A stretch of DNA of 64,000 nucleotides from Vanilla planifolia. Taxonomy: Eukaryota > Streptophyta > Magnoliopsida > Asparagales > Orchidaceae. Within the stretch, counting starts at the first letter, position 1; every line of letters begins with the position of its first letter. The notes below the pieces were generated by a model. That model did not search any database. It was not told the origin of the DNA and saw nothing but the letters and a program-made list of their open reading frames with translations. The stretch spans positions 9,233,958-9,297,957 of the forward strand of contig CM043875.1 of the NCBI GenBank assembly GCA_023846275.1. Reading direction: 5' to 3'. Of this stretch, positions 39,974 through 50,924 are shown in pieces. A program made the position numbers and the translations under genes.

Positions 39974-39985
39974 GATTTGGTACCA
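39974..39985 (-). other. Primer-binding-site-like sequence, array unit 1
   Basis: gatttggtacca is a decayed form of GCTCTGATACCA (reverse complement of TGGTATCAGAGC). It is preceded by 'aaccataaaccaaa', as in units 3 and 4. Confidence 0.55.
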
Positions 39986-40730
39986 CCCAATTAGGATCAT
40001 ATTTAACTAAACCATAATAATAGTAATAATTAAATATTTAAACATATGATGACACAAATAATAATTTCTAGGGATTTGATCATGAAGGAAATTCAAAATC
40101 TATCCAAAAACCCAATACAAGTCATATAATTAAACCATTGAAGTCCTCACTCATCTTGGCTCTAACAAACATTGGAATGTACCATCTTTTGAATTCCTTT
40201 GATAATTCATTGCAAGATAGTAGCCTAAATGGATCTAGCAAGAATCAAATTCTTTGTTAGGATCTCAACTAAAGAAAAGCTTTGTCCATTAATACCATAG
40301 CAATTAGAGAACCTCTCTAAACTTTTGGACAAGATATACCATCATATACTTTTGCCATTTTTTTAACTAGTTTTCTCCCACCAAAGGATCCTCTTTTTCT
40401 ACAAAAGAAGGTGGATGTAGTCATTAGCTTTGATCAACTACTTTGGAATTAAGGATCTTATATCCTAGCTATGAATATCTTAAATTATGCTTTGTAAGAA
40501 AATTAATGTTTATGCTAATCCTAAGTGAGTATCCCTTTATTACTCCTTTTCCTTCCCATTTTCCATGTTACCAAAATTAGCTTCATCCTCCTCATTGAAG
40601 CACAGTCTCATAATATCCTAGAATTTCTATGTATAACCCTTTATGACTTACTATAGTATATATAATAATGAAAATGCATATGTTGTACCAATATCCTCAC
40701 TCACAAGACCCCATTTAACAACAAATCAAA

Positions 40731-40742
40731 GATCTGTACCAC
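40731..40742 (-). other. Primer-binding-site-like sequence, array unit 2
   Basis: gatctgtacc followed by acc is the equivalent position in the second unit, 757 bases from the first, preceded by 'aacaacaaatcaaa'. It is more decayed than units 3 and 4. Confidence 0.45.
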
Positions 40743-41479
40743 CATATTAAGGCAATACTTAATTAGTCCATAATAACTAATAATAATGAAATATTAAACA
40801 TATGAAGACATATAAAAACATAGCCAAGAACTTGATGATGAAGCAAATCCAAAATCTACAAAAAGTACCAATACTAATCATATAATTAAACCATTTAACT
40901 CTGCACTCATCTTGGCTTTAAGCAACACTAGAATGTACCATATTTTGAATTCCTCTAAGACTTCATCATAAGATAACTCACAAAATGAATCCACAAAAGG
41001 ATCAAATTATTTGTTAGGGCCTCCACTAAACATTAGATTCATCCTTTAATACCATAACAATTAGAGCAACTCTTTTAACCCTTGGACAAGATATACCAAC
41101 AAATATTCTTACCATTTTCTCTAACATGTTTTATGCCACCATGGGATCCTCTTCTACTAAAAAACAAAGTAGATGTAGTCAATGGCATTGATCAACTATT
41201 TTGCAATTAAGGATCCTATAGCCTATCTACTAGTCTCTCTAAGTATTTTAAAGTTTATGCTAATCCTTAATGAGTATCTCCTTGTTACTCATTTTTCCTT
41301 CCCATTATCCTTTTTATCAAAATTAACTTCATCCATTTTCTTTATTGAATCACAGACTTATAATATCCAATAATCTCTATGTATAACTCCTTATGACTTA
41401 CTATAGTTGTGTAATAATGCAAAAGTATATGTTGTGCCAATATCCTCACTCACATAGGCCTATTTAACCATAAACCAAA

Positions 41480-41491
41480 GCTCTGATATCA
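41480..41491 (-). other. Primer-binding site, array unit 3
   Basis: gctctgatatca differs from GCTCTGATACCA at one position (C to T, as expected for deamination). It is preceded by 'aaccataaaccaaa'. Confidence 0.7.
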
Positions 41492-42234
41492 CCCCATTAG
41501 GTCCATACATAATTAATCCAAAATAACATGAAATAATTAAAATTAAATATATGATGACACCCAAAAGCATAGCCATTAACTTGATGATGAAGGAAATTCA
41601 AAATCCATCAAAAGTGCCAATATTAATCATATAATTAAACCTTTTAACTGCTTATTCATCGTGGCTCTAACCAACATTGGAATGTATCATCTTTTGATTT
41701 CCTTTGAGAATTCATCACAAGATACACCCTGAATGGATCAACCAAGAATCAAATTCTTTGTTAGGGCCTCTACTAAGGAGAAGCTTCATCTTTTAATACC
41801 ATAACAAATTGAGCAACTCAACTTTTAGACAATATATACCATCAAATTATCTTGTCATTTTTACCAACTAGTTTTTTGAGACCATTGTATCCTCTTCTCC
41901 TACAAAACAAAGTGGATGCAATCATTAGCATTGATCAACTACTTTGCTATTAAGGGTCCTATAACCTAGCTATTGGTATCTTTAATTATTTGTTGTAAGG
42001 AAACAAAAGTTTATGCTAATCCTTAGTGACTATCACCTTGCTACTCCTTTTTCTTCCCATTTTACATGTTACCAGAATTAGCTTCATCCATTTCTTTATT
42101 GAATCATAGTCTTATAATATCCTAAAATTTCTATGTATAACCCTTTATGAATTACTATAATATGTGTTATAATGTAAAAGCATATGTTGTGCCAATATCC
42201 TCACTCACATAACCCAATTTAACAATAAACTAAA

Positions 42235-42246
42235 GCTTTGATACCA
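42235..42246 (-). other. Primer-binding site, array unit 4
   Basis: gctttgatacca differs from GCTCTGATACCA at one position (C to T). It is followed by 'ccctattaggtccatac', as in the other units. Confidence 0.7.
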
Positions 42247-42891
42247 CCCTATTAGGTCCATACTTAATGAATCCATAATAATTTAAAATTATTAAAAATT
42301 AAACATATGATGACACACTAAACTATACCCAAGAACTTGATGATGAAGGAAATTCAAAATCCACCAAAGGTGACAATATTAATCATATAATTAAACCATT
42401 TACTCCTCGCTCATCTTGGCTATAACCAACATTGGAACGTACCATCTTTTGAATAACAACATTTTGTTTTACTAGAATAAATGGATATGTATTACATCAC
42501 TATTTTACTATGTTGTATCACATTTGGATTTTTAAAAGAATGATTTTATAAGGTTTTTCAAAGTTTGATTAATAGCTAAACTCATTATAAATATTTTATA
42601 TTTGTTTATACTATGATATAAAAATGGATTCAAATGTGAAAAGGTTTTTATGATGACATTCAGATGCAAAAGTCATTTTAAAAGTGATTTTATTATAAAA
42701 AAATTTAAAATTCACTTTCATTATTTTCTAAATGATTTGATTGAAAGAGTTTTAAATTTTGCTTCAATGTCATAATTTTAAAAGTAGAAAGGAATAATAT
42801 TTATTGTCTTTCAAAATGTAAAAGAATAAATAAGAGAACTAGATGTGGCATCAAATTTGGGAAAAGCCAAGTAAGTGGGCATTATATTAAG

Positions 42892-42903
42892 TGATATCAA
42901 AGC
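42892..42903 (+). other. Primer-binding site, plus strand
   Basis: tgatatcaaagc matches TGGTATCAGAGC with two G-to-A changes. It lies just after the LTR end near 42889. Confidence 0.7.
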
Positions 42904-43299
42904 AGTTGAAGTCCTAGGATAGAGAATAATAAGAAATTATCACACCTAACCTTTTTAGCCAAAGATTTTTTTTATTTTAAAACTTGTAGGTGCAACAACC
43001 CACATACCCATCATTGCATTTGGTTGGTCACTCTTTCACTCCTTGAGCTTGATAGTCAATCTAGGAGTCGCAATCCCTCAATTTCATCATCGAGCTCACA
43101 ATTCTATGTTTCTACCTAGTGTCCATGTCCTAAACTATGTTAAAAGCCACAATTGAGTTTGTCATCATCTTCCTAACTATAGTTTCATGTATAAAATCAT
43201 AAGTTCTTATCTTTATTTCATAGTTCAAATAGGAATTCAAGTGAACATGTCTAAGTTGAGAGTTTGATTAATTAAGCATGATATTTAAATTGCCAAAAC
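42904..43299. other. Unassigned leader region
   Basis: About 400 bases follow the primer-binding site without any motif that I recognise. Position suggests an untranslated leader. Confidence 0.35.
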
Positions 43300-44095
43300 T
43301 AAGGATTTTACATTGAATTTGTTCAAAAAGCAAGATATCCATCAAAACTAGAAAGAAACCATACATGATTCATTTAAATTTCAAATTCAAGGGTTTTTTT
43401 TTTAATAGAACACTTAGCATATCTCCATTTTAAATCTAGATTTTTTTATTCATCAATATTTATGCCAAATCAACATAGCCAAAAACAACATCATGCTTAA
43501 TAAAATTATGGAAGCATTCCAACCATTTCAATGAAATAATGATAATAAAATTTCATTCTAATCTCAGAGTTTTGCATGTAAATCAAGAGTAAGTTCTAGA
43601 CCTCAATAAAATAAAGTAAATAACCCAAAATTCTAACATCAACTTCTCTGATTAAAGGAAATAAACAACATTCAATGATTATTTCTGAATCATGAAGGAA
43701 TTAATCAAAAACTAAGTTAATCATGCTCTAAAAAAATCCATATAGTCTTAGTTACGACAATTATTTCATATCATCAATGAGTTTGTTAGAAGGAAGGACA
43801 TCAACCTTAACATAAGCATGATTCTACAATAATTGCAAAGATGCATTTCCAATTTAGTGGACTACATTACCTTAGAATTATCTAAATTTAGTTTTAAGAT
43901 CTTGAAGTTCATCCAACATTAGCCTTGCAAGGAATTCTCTAAAAAAATTTCTTCTTCATCTTTCAAATCTTGAGATTTCTTCCTCTTTCTTTTGCTTGTG
44001 GCAAAGCTACTTTCTCCTCATCTTGGGTCTATCCTTCTCAACTAAAGTCACAAGTATAGTTTGATAAAAGCTCAAGAAAAAAGCATCTAACAAGG

Positions 44096-44105
44096 CTTAA
44101 ATACC
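44096..44105 (-). promoter_or_regulatory. TATA-like box in family-B LTR fragment
   Basis: The minus strand reads GGGTATTTAAGCC. It is weaker than the box at 48921 but in the same place relative to the motif cluster (upstream, from about 340 bases away). Confidence 0.35.
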
Positions 44106-44439
44106 CATTGATATCACTCCTTAATCAATCTTATTAAGGAATCAATAGCTAGATTAATGTTAAGCTCAAAACATAATTCAATCTTACTGTAGCCTTAATG
44201 GTAAGTGCCACCTCACTAATCCAAACTAGCTTCATCCCAATAATTTCTCTTAAGAACCAAATTATCATTTCGAATTCCATGAATGAAACCACCTCTAAGT
44301 TAATTCATGAATTTTGCATCATTTCAAGTATAACAATCCATTCAATCTCTACATATCATGCTAGTATTATTCTTATCTTCTTACCGTATGATAAGATAAA
44401 TCTCCCTTCATCTATGCTATATCCAAATTGATCTTAATC

Positions 44440-45060
44440 ATAATCCATTATTCTTTGTGATACACTTTAGTTAGATCAGCTCAAACATTCTCCCTACTTT
44501 GTACTTATATGATTCCATTATCATACTTGTATGATACATTTTATGCACATCACTTTTCATATTGTAACTTAATAATTCCTTCATTTGATACTTCTTTTAG
44601 CATGATCATACATATATGTTTGTACTAATCATATTACATGATCCATTTACTTACCTAATACTCACTTATTAGACTTAGTTAATTTTCCTTCTCTTTTTAT
44701 TATGCTTGGTCTAACCCTCTATTCTCTAAATTAACATATGATAGTGTGGTTAACCTTGTATGAGCATTAGCCAACTTTTGTGTATGTTCATATTTCTATC
44801 AACTTCATTCTATCCCTTAATCATATTGTATGATAAGCTTTTATCATACTATACAACACAATTATCTTTCCTTAACTAATCAAACTCATTTGAACATTAA
44901 CAATCACAATATTATCTTACTTTTATGATTACCGTATCTTACTTATAAGATCAAAAATTTGCTTTAATATCCTGTTCACATTACATCCCAATTACATCTC
45001 TCACTTAATCATATCATACAATCTTCTACTATCATTTTGTATGTTCCTTATAATAAAATA
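44440..45060. repeat. Palindromic-motif cluster (ATCATATTGTATGAT type)
   Basis: About ten partial or full copies of ATCATA/TATGAT half-sites lie in 600 bases, including the exact 15-mer at 44820-44834. A half-site pair of this kind reads nearly the same on both strands. Confidence 0.6.
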
Positions 45061-45459
45061 AATCTCCAAGTATAAGAGAGAAGTAATAGAAACAAATGCC
45101 TTAAGGTGATAAATAAAATGATACTTAAGATGCAAAACTATATCAAAGAGTCTAAGAAGATATTCCAAACATGTCCACTACCTAGGATGTGAAATTTAGA
45201 AGGAAAAGAAAAACTTAGGTGGTGAGCATAGGTAGGTCATCTAGAGAGAAAAACACTCTTGTTGCACCATTATATGACATTGCTTGATGTGTATTTATAT
45301 TCAAAAAACATTATAAGAAAACTTAAAATCAATGTAGAAAACTAAAAAAAACTTAAGAGCAAAGAACGTATGGAATAAGTAAATGAATCACATAGAATGA
45401 TACATATAAAACAAAGGTTAGTTAACTAGGATAAAACCCATCATACATTATTTAATAAA

Positions 45460-45865
45460 GTAATTAAGATAATTAAGACCATTGTATCATATTATATCTA
45501 GCCAACATATAGTATGTCAAAGTGAGCAAAAAAGTAAACAAGATAACTATGATTATCTTATAATATGATATCACATCATTGTACAACATGATATAATGAG
45601 CAAGAATTAACTTAGATCATTTTATTGTATAATATCAAGCCATCATAGAATGTGAGCTGATGAATACATTAGTTAAAAAAAGATCATATATTATGATATC
45701 AAACTATTGTATAGTATAAGTAGATGAGAAAGAATGAGACATTAGCTAATTAAAATATTATATAGTATGATAGTAAGAATAATATAATATAATAGGATGA
45801 AATTAGTATACCCAAAAAAGGATTATATAATATAATTAAAAATATCATATAATATGATGCCTTAT
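45460..45865. repeat. Palindromic-motif cluster
   Basis: The half-sites ATCATA and TATGAT recur with short AT spacers ('ttataatatgatatcacatc', 'atcatatattatgatatc', 'atcatataatatgatgcc'). The surroundings (purine-rich 'gaaagagaaaggtgaaagaaa' at about 46180) resemble the plus-strand LTR near 48990, so a decayed plus-oriented LTR fragment is possible. Confidence 0.5.
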
Positions 45866-45899
45866 CAAACTACCTAACTCTTTAATAAGTCAAATTAAT

Positions 45900-48000
45900 C
45901 TGATGAGGTAGATGAGTGGTTAAGGGGAACTTTAAAGTATGAAGAGTGTGACCCTACAAGATGATTATTAATAAATAAAGAGAGAAGGGGATCATATTGA
46001 TTAATCCTTCATATGGTGAGTAACACTAGATAAATTGTACACTTCAAAGAGCAAGAACATATAAGAATGATTATTAAGAGAAAGAAAGGGATTAGAATGG
46101 ATGATTCTTCCTATAATAAGTAATACAATATCAAAGCCAAGATTGTAAAGCATGATCTACATTGAAAATAAAAGAAGAGAAAGAAAGAGAAAGGTGAAAG
46201 AAAAGGAGTAATCAAAAGAATTGTAAAATTGGAGAATGGTGTTTAAAGTTAGTAATGAAAAGGATATTTTATACAAGCTTTACAAAGGAAGTCAAAATGT
46301 GATTGGATTCAAATTGATCAAGATCAAGAGATTTCTGCAAAAAAAAAATGTATTGCAAAATAAATTATGATGAAGAAGAAGAACAACAAATAGATTAAAA
46401 GGATCTTATAATAATTCAAAGGAATGTGAATTGGATTTTTTTTGAAATCATGTGATGAGCTTATTATTATATTGATGATAATTTTATGGTTGATTTTTAT
46501 ATAATTGATTTGAAAGAAATTATAAAAGAAAGGTTTTAATATGTTGTAGAGACATGGAATTTGGAAATTTCAAATAATATGTAGAGAACATAGTAAGTTC
46601 AAATAGTGTCATAGTATGAAGAAAATCTCTTAGAGAAGGGAGAGCCAAAATTAGAGGATGGTAGTGGATGGACAAACTCCATAAGTTATAATAATTAGAA
46701 TAAGCTAAGAGCAAATGGAATGGTGACAAATCAATAATTCGACAGTGTAATAATTGAGATTTAACCCTTTCCAAGTGGAAGACTAGTTAATGAGAGTGTA
46801 AATGTTACAATGATATGACATGCCAAGAGAATAAGAAGTGCTCAACAATTTTTTGACATTAGATGGTGATGTAAGTTAGTGGTGAAGGAAGCAACAAAAT
46901 TGTATTTAGAAGAGGCATTGGGATCTTGGCATATCTTGGAAATAATTTTGTCGAACCTTTATAGGATGGTATGTCTTAGCAATAACAAAAGAAAAGGGAC
47001 AATACAAAATAACAAGGAGTATAGGAAGTATTCGATTTCAATTGTTGTTATCTAAACCAGTTATACATAGCCTAAAGCTACTTTTATCAAAGAAGAAAAA
47101 ATGTTATATGTTTTGAAAAAGGCTAAAGGACTCTATTAAAAACGTTGTATAGTTTCCTACCTACAAAGCGATGGTGGTATTTATAAAAAAAGTCAAATTA
47201 TTAAGGAGGATAGAGAAGTGAGTGACAAACAAAAAGGAAATCATTTCCAAAGAAGTATATACAAATGTTAAAACATGAAAGTCAAATTAGGTTTCCAACC
47301 TATTGTAAATAAAAAAAGAAGTTTTTGCTCCTAATTGATGGTTCTAATAAGGAAAACTAAGATCCAAATAAAGGTTAGCTATATCAAATTAATCATGATA
47401 TCACTATTAAGATTGGCTAAATGACAAGTTGAACTTAAGAGAAGTTAAGTAAGAAAAAGTGAAATATACTTGGAATTTCTCATATGGAATGAACCCGACA
47501 ATATTTCATTTGTGACATGAAGAAGCAAATTGCTAAAAAAATACCTAATGGTTATAAATGAGTTAGAGGGACACAAAGGTCCAAACAAAGTAATGGTAAT
47601 GGTTTTGTTTACAAATTTAGGTGCTTCATGAATGATTTATTCTATTAGTTGCATATTAATTATTTGAAATCTTTCTAGTTTTATTGAATAAAATCTACAA
47701 GTATAGTCAATCGATAATGAGATGAAATGGAATATAAATTAAAATTCATGACTCATTCGTTAAAGGCAAGTCGTTGATTTGAAAGCTCTCTAGTTTTGTT
47801 GAATGAAATGTAGACATGACTTTGGACAAAAATCAATTAAAGTGGGTGAATAAAGTTGGAAATTATTGAGTATAAATATTAGTAATGAAATTATTTTATG
47901 GATCAAAATAATTATTATAAGAATTCTTTCCCAATATTAAGGATTGCATAATAGAGTATAAAAGAAATTCACAAGATCAATCAAACTTTTGAGCACAAAA
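45900..48000. other. Internal region without recognisable genes
   Basis: I see no protein-domain motif on either strand. The short open frames here look like chance in AT-rich DNA. By position it is the last internal part of the plus-strand LTR element. Confidence 0.4.
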
Positions 48001-48008
48001 TTCTTATT

Positions 48009-48020
48009 AGAAGGGAGGTT
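48009..48020 (+). other. Polypurine tract
   Basis: agaagggaggtt directly precedes the LTR start TGTAATATCCC. A purine tract with a GGGAGG core at this place is the standard plus-strand primer of LTR retroelements. Confidence 0.75.
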
Positions 48021-48239
48021 TGTAATATCCCAAAAGTTAGGGTAATTTATTTTGAAGAATTCAAATTTATTTGGATTAAAAATAATAAAAATTAACAATA
48101 TCATAAGTAATTGATGATTCTAAAGAGGGAAGAGTTGTAAGTTGAGAAAATGATAATATTTTTTGTTGAGAATTTTATATTGTTAAAAGGTTTATAATTC
48201 TTTTTGAAATTTTTCTAAGAATATTTTAAAATTTTTAAA

Positions 48240-48730
48240 AGAATCATATATTATAAAATTAAACATTATGACATCATGTAGTACAATGGTATGAGAAACT
48301 AAGATTCTAAAGCAAAAACAAATTGTACACAAACGACTAAGAAAGTTGTGTAAGCATAACCATATGTCGAATAGTGCATCACAATAACGGGTCAAACAAT
48401 TTTGATAAGATAAGTAAGAGAAGATTTAGATCATAAGATGTGATAACAAAAATCATATAGTATGACTAAGTGAAAGAAAAAATAAATAAATAAATTAGAT
48501 TTGGATCATACAAAATGATATTAGAAAATCATATGTCTAATGAAGTTAAGATAGTTTAACGAAGAGCATCATATAACATTATACAACATGATGTAATAAA
48601 GATTCTTGAATTAGATAAGTTAAGATGGATCATACAAGAATAAATAACTTAATCTTATAAGTATGATTAAGTGAAAATCAAGAGAAAAATCAAACATCAT
48701 ACAATATGAAGAGAAGGAATCAAAAAGTAC
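48240..48730. repeat. Palindromic-motif cluster in LTR U3
   Basis: About eight copies of ATCATA or TATGAT half-sites ('atcatatagtatgac', 'gatcatacaaaatgat', 'catcatacaatatgaag') lie 190-680 bases upstream of the TATA box at 48921. Confidence 0.6.
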
Positions 48731-48920
48731 AATATTATGTAACTGAAATGCTTTTAAAATTGAAAAGGCAAATGGGTTAGTAAATCATAGTAGAGGAGAG
48801 CCCAATTGATGAAAAACCATCAGAACTATGAAGGAAAGAAGATGAGAAGGAATTCAAATGAAAAATCATCACCATTTGAAAGAAATTAAGGGCTTAAAAT
48901 TCTTGTAGACTTCATATGTG

Positions 48921-48930
48921 TATAAATGAG
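48921..48930 (+). promoter_or_regulatory. TATA box of the plus-strand LTR
   Basis: TATAAATGAG lies at about 900 bases into the LTR. It is the best TATA match in this LTR and sits just downstream of the motif cluster. Confidence 0.55.
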
Positions 48931-49333
48931 GTGAGATTATACTTGGGAAAAATTTTTGGGGAATAATCTAAGTAGTATTGCTTTGTACATGGGTGTATGA
49001 ATGAAGAGAAGAAAGAAAAGAAGTACTTTAAAGATTTTTGAAGGAGTTAGGGAAACGTTTGGTATGAGGTAAAGGCAAACTAAGGGAGATCCAACTATAG
49101 GTACTATAGAATCCTATAGCAACCTAGAGGTGAAGTAATTAAGCAATTACAAAATTCAAACCATGGTGTGACCAATACACATGAGAAATAAGAGGTGGGC
49201 AAACTTTTATCTATATATGTATGATTTGATGTATTATCTTTTGTAGGTAAGAGGGCCCTTAATTAAAGATGTGAAATGGCAAATTGAGGATCCTTGTGTA
49301 GGAAATCTTGTCTGTATATGTATATGTTATATG

Positions 49334-49373
49334 ATTGATACTTATTAGAGTTGATTGATACTTATTAGAGTTG
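49334..49373 (+). repeat. Exact 20-bp tandem duplication
   Basis: attgatacttattagagttg occurs twice head to tail with no difference. In such decayed surroundings this points to a recent replication slip. Confidence 0.9.
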
Positions 49374-50290
49374 TAGAGCTCTTAGGAAATGATATGAAAA
49401 GGATGTCTTAAAGATGAATGTTTCCTTGGATGATGTTTACATTTTTATCTATTTTCATTCTATAATGATAATTTCATGAAAAGAAAAAAAGGAAAGAAAA
49501 TATATGCAACATGTATTTCTTACTAAATAAACATAAAAAGAAAGACGAAAATATTAAGAATTTAAAAGAAAGGTCGTGTTATTATGATAATAGTCACAAA
49601 ATTGAAAAGGAAAAAGGGAAACATAGTTAATGTCATGCGAAAAGAAAGATAAAGATGATGAGAAAGGATTTTGTAAGTTCAAAAGATGAAAAGATATATG
49701 ATTTCAAAGTGGCAATTACTAGTCCAAAATGACAATTTCAAAAGAAGAGAGGGCAAGTTCAAAAGATGAAAGTATGAATGGATATCCAAAGTGGAGACTA
49801 CTATTGCAGAATGATAGTTCTAGAGGTCAACTAAAGAAGTCATTCATTTTAACTATTTACATTGAAATGATGTGTTCCTAAGTATACCCAACATACTATA
49901 AAAAGGCTTTACTCTATGCTAATTCCTTAAAGAGATGAAAAGTTAAAATAATTAAAGCCAATTCTTAAAGAAGATAAAAAAATAAAAGAATTTATAAGCT
50001 TATACAAAGAAAATTGGTTTTGTTTTTGTAATGTTCTTTCACATACCGTTTATGTTATTTTAGTTTTTAATTATCATTATCATGTGGTAAGATCAAAGTT
50101 ATTTTCTTTACATATATGAACCCATAATTTCATTGAGCTAGTGATTCTTTCCTAAGCCTCTTTTTAGCTTAATAGTTTCAATTAGAATGAGGCTTTTCAT
50201 AGGGTTATTAGGGGTAGTGAAGGATAACATATGATTACATTACATAAAAGGATATTTTATCTTTACCTTCTAATTGTGTAGCTATTAAGA

Positions 50291-50620
50291 AAGCTTTTCC
50301 TTTTACTAGAATAGATTAACACATTTTAGATCACTATTTAATTACATTGTATGACATTTGGATTTTTAAAAGAAATGTTCTTATGTGGCTTTTCAAAGGT
50401 TGTTTAATAGTTGGTCTCATTATAAAGATATTATATTTTCTTCCTCTATAAAGCTTTTCCTTTTACTAGAATAGTTGGACATGTATTAGATCACTATTTC
50501 ATTGCTTTGTATAATATATGGATTCTTAAAAGAAAATGCTCTTATGTGGCTTTTCAAAGTTTTTTTAATAGTTGATCTCATTATAAAGATTTTATATTTG
50601 CTTCCTCTATGATATAAAAA
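50291..50620 (+). repeat. Tandem duplication of a ~160-bp LTR block
   Basis: 'aagcttttccttttactaga' starts at 50291 and again at 50451, and the following 160 bases (through 'tcattataaagat') repeat with moderate divergence. The related LTR end at 42450-42620 has the block once. Confidence 0.8.
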
Positions 50621-50924
50621 GTGGTTTCAAATGTGAAAATGGTTTTTATATTATTGATGAGATTTCATATGCAAAACTCATTTTAGAAGTAATTTTATTA
50701 TAAATGAATTTTAAATTTACTTCTATTTTGTTCTAAATGATTTTATCATAGAGATGTAAACTTTGTCTCTTCTTCATGGTTTTAAAAGTAAAAGGAGAGG
50801 TATGATATTTAATATATATTAAAATATAAAATAATAAATAAGAGAATTAGATGACATGGCACCAAATCCAAGAAAGATTAGACAAGGGACACCACATACT
50901 AGTACACTTTTGGATAAGTCAAAT

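Larger units (their letters stand above)
22330..42440 (-). mobile_element. Ty3/gypsy element with internal tandem arrays and a nested copia element
   Basis: Reading leftward from 42440: a repeated gag/leader segment (39320-42440), protease (38750-39055), RT (about 37650-38420), RNase H, a repeated RNase H/integrase segment (33340-37400, continuing at 25300-25867 beyond a copia insertion), the integrase C-terminus (24860-25330) and the family-B 3' LTR. Domain motifs are of Tekay/Del type, as in the neighbouring elements. The matching 5' LTR was not found as one piece. The right end meets another, plus-strand element near 42440. It is a fossil, broken many times. Confidence 0.75.
39470..42440 (-). 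repeat. Tandem array, ~755-bp unit, of gag start, leader, primer-binding site and LTR edge
   Basis: The landmark actcatcttggctctaacca recurs at about 39475, 40150, 40905, 41655 and 42410. The stretch ctttatgacttactatag recurs at about 39880, 40640, 41390 and 42140. Primer-binding-site-like sequences recur at 39974, 40731, 41480 and 42235, with spacings of 757, 749 and 755. Each unit runs from gag-side sequence through 'ccaaagctctgataccaccc' into about 150 bases that also occur at the left edge of the 22330-24852 LTR, and then jumps back to the gag side. About four full units are present plus a partial one at the right end. Confidence 0.85.
43300..45065 (-). mobile_element. LTR fragment, family B, minus orientation
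   Basis: The right half, 44440-45065, matches 56450-57190 block by block: 'gccaacttttgtgtatgttcatatttct' (44770) versus 'gccaactttttacccattcatatttct' (56857), and 'cttaatcatatcatacaatcttctactatc' (45003) versus 'tttatcatatcatatgatcttctactatt' (57152). A TATA-like box on the minus strand lies at 44096-44105, with the palindromic-motif cluster upstream of it. There is no coding content and the ends are not sharp. Confidence 0.6.
42450..50900 (+). mobile_element. Plus-strand LTR element without recognisable pol
   Basis: The end part of an LTR at about 42450-42890 matches the end part of the LTR at 48021-50900 (for example 'ctatgatataaaaatggattcaaatgtg' at 42610 versus 'ctatgatataaaaagtggtttcaaatgtg' at 50605). 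It is followed by a primer-binding site at 42892. A polypurine tract lies at 48009-48020 just before the second LTR. The 5.1 kb between them show no RT, integrase or protease motif that I can find on either strand, and include what looks like an opposite-strand family-B LTR fragment. It is either a non-autonomous element or a heavily rearranged one; it is an old fossil. Confidence 0.65.
48021..50900 (+). repeat. 3' LTR of the plus-strand element (family B)
   Basis: This LTR is about 2.9 kb, starting TGTAATATCCCAAAAG, similar to the minus-strand start TGTAACATCTCATAA at 24852. Order: motif cluster (48240-48730), TATA box (48921), purine-rich region (about 48990-49060), then a duplicated ~160-bp block (50291-50620). 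The right end, near 50900, is judged from the LTR/primer-binding-site junction at 42890. Confidence 0.75.

Noticed and set aside
33340-42440. CRISPR-like or clustered gene-family reading of the regular repeats
   Set aside because: Units are 0.75-1.0 kb of diverged retroelement sequence, with no short direct repeats and spacers.
46520-46774. 84-codon minus-strand open frame
   Set aside because: It has no recognisable domain and the surrounding region shows no coding signal.
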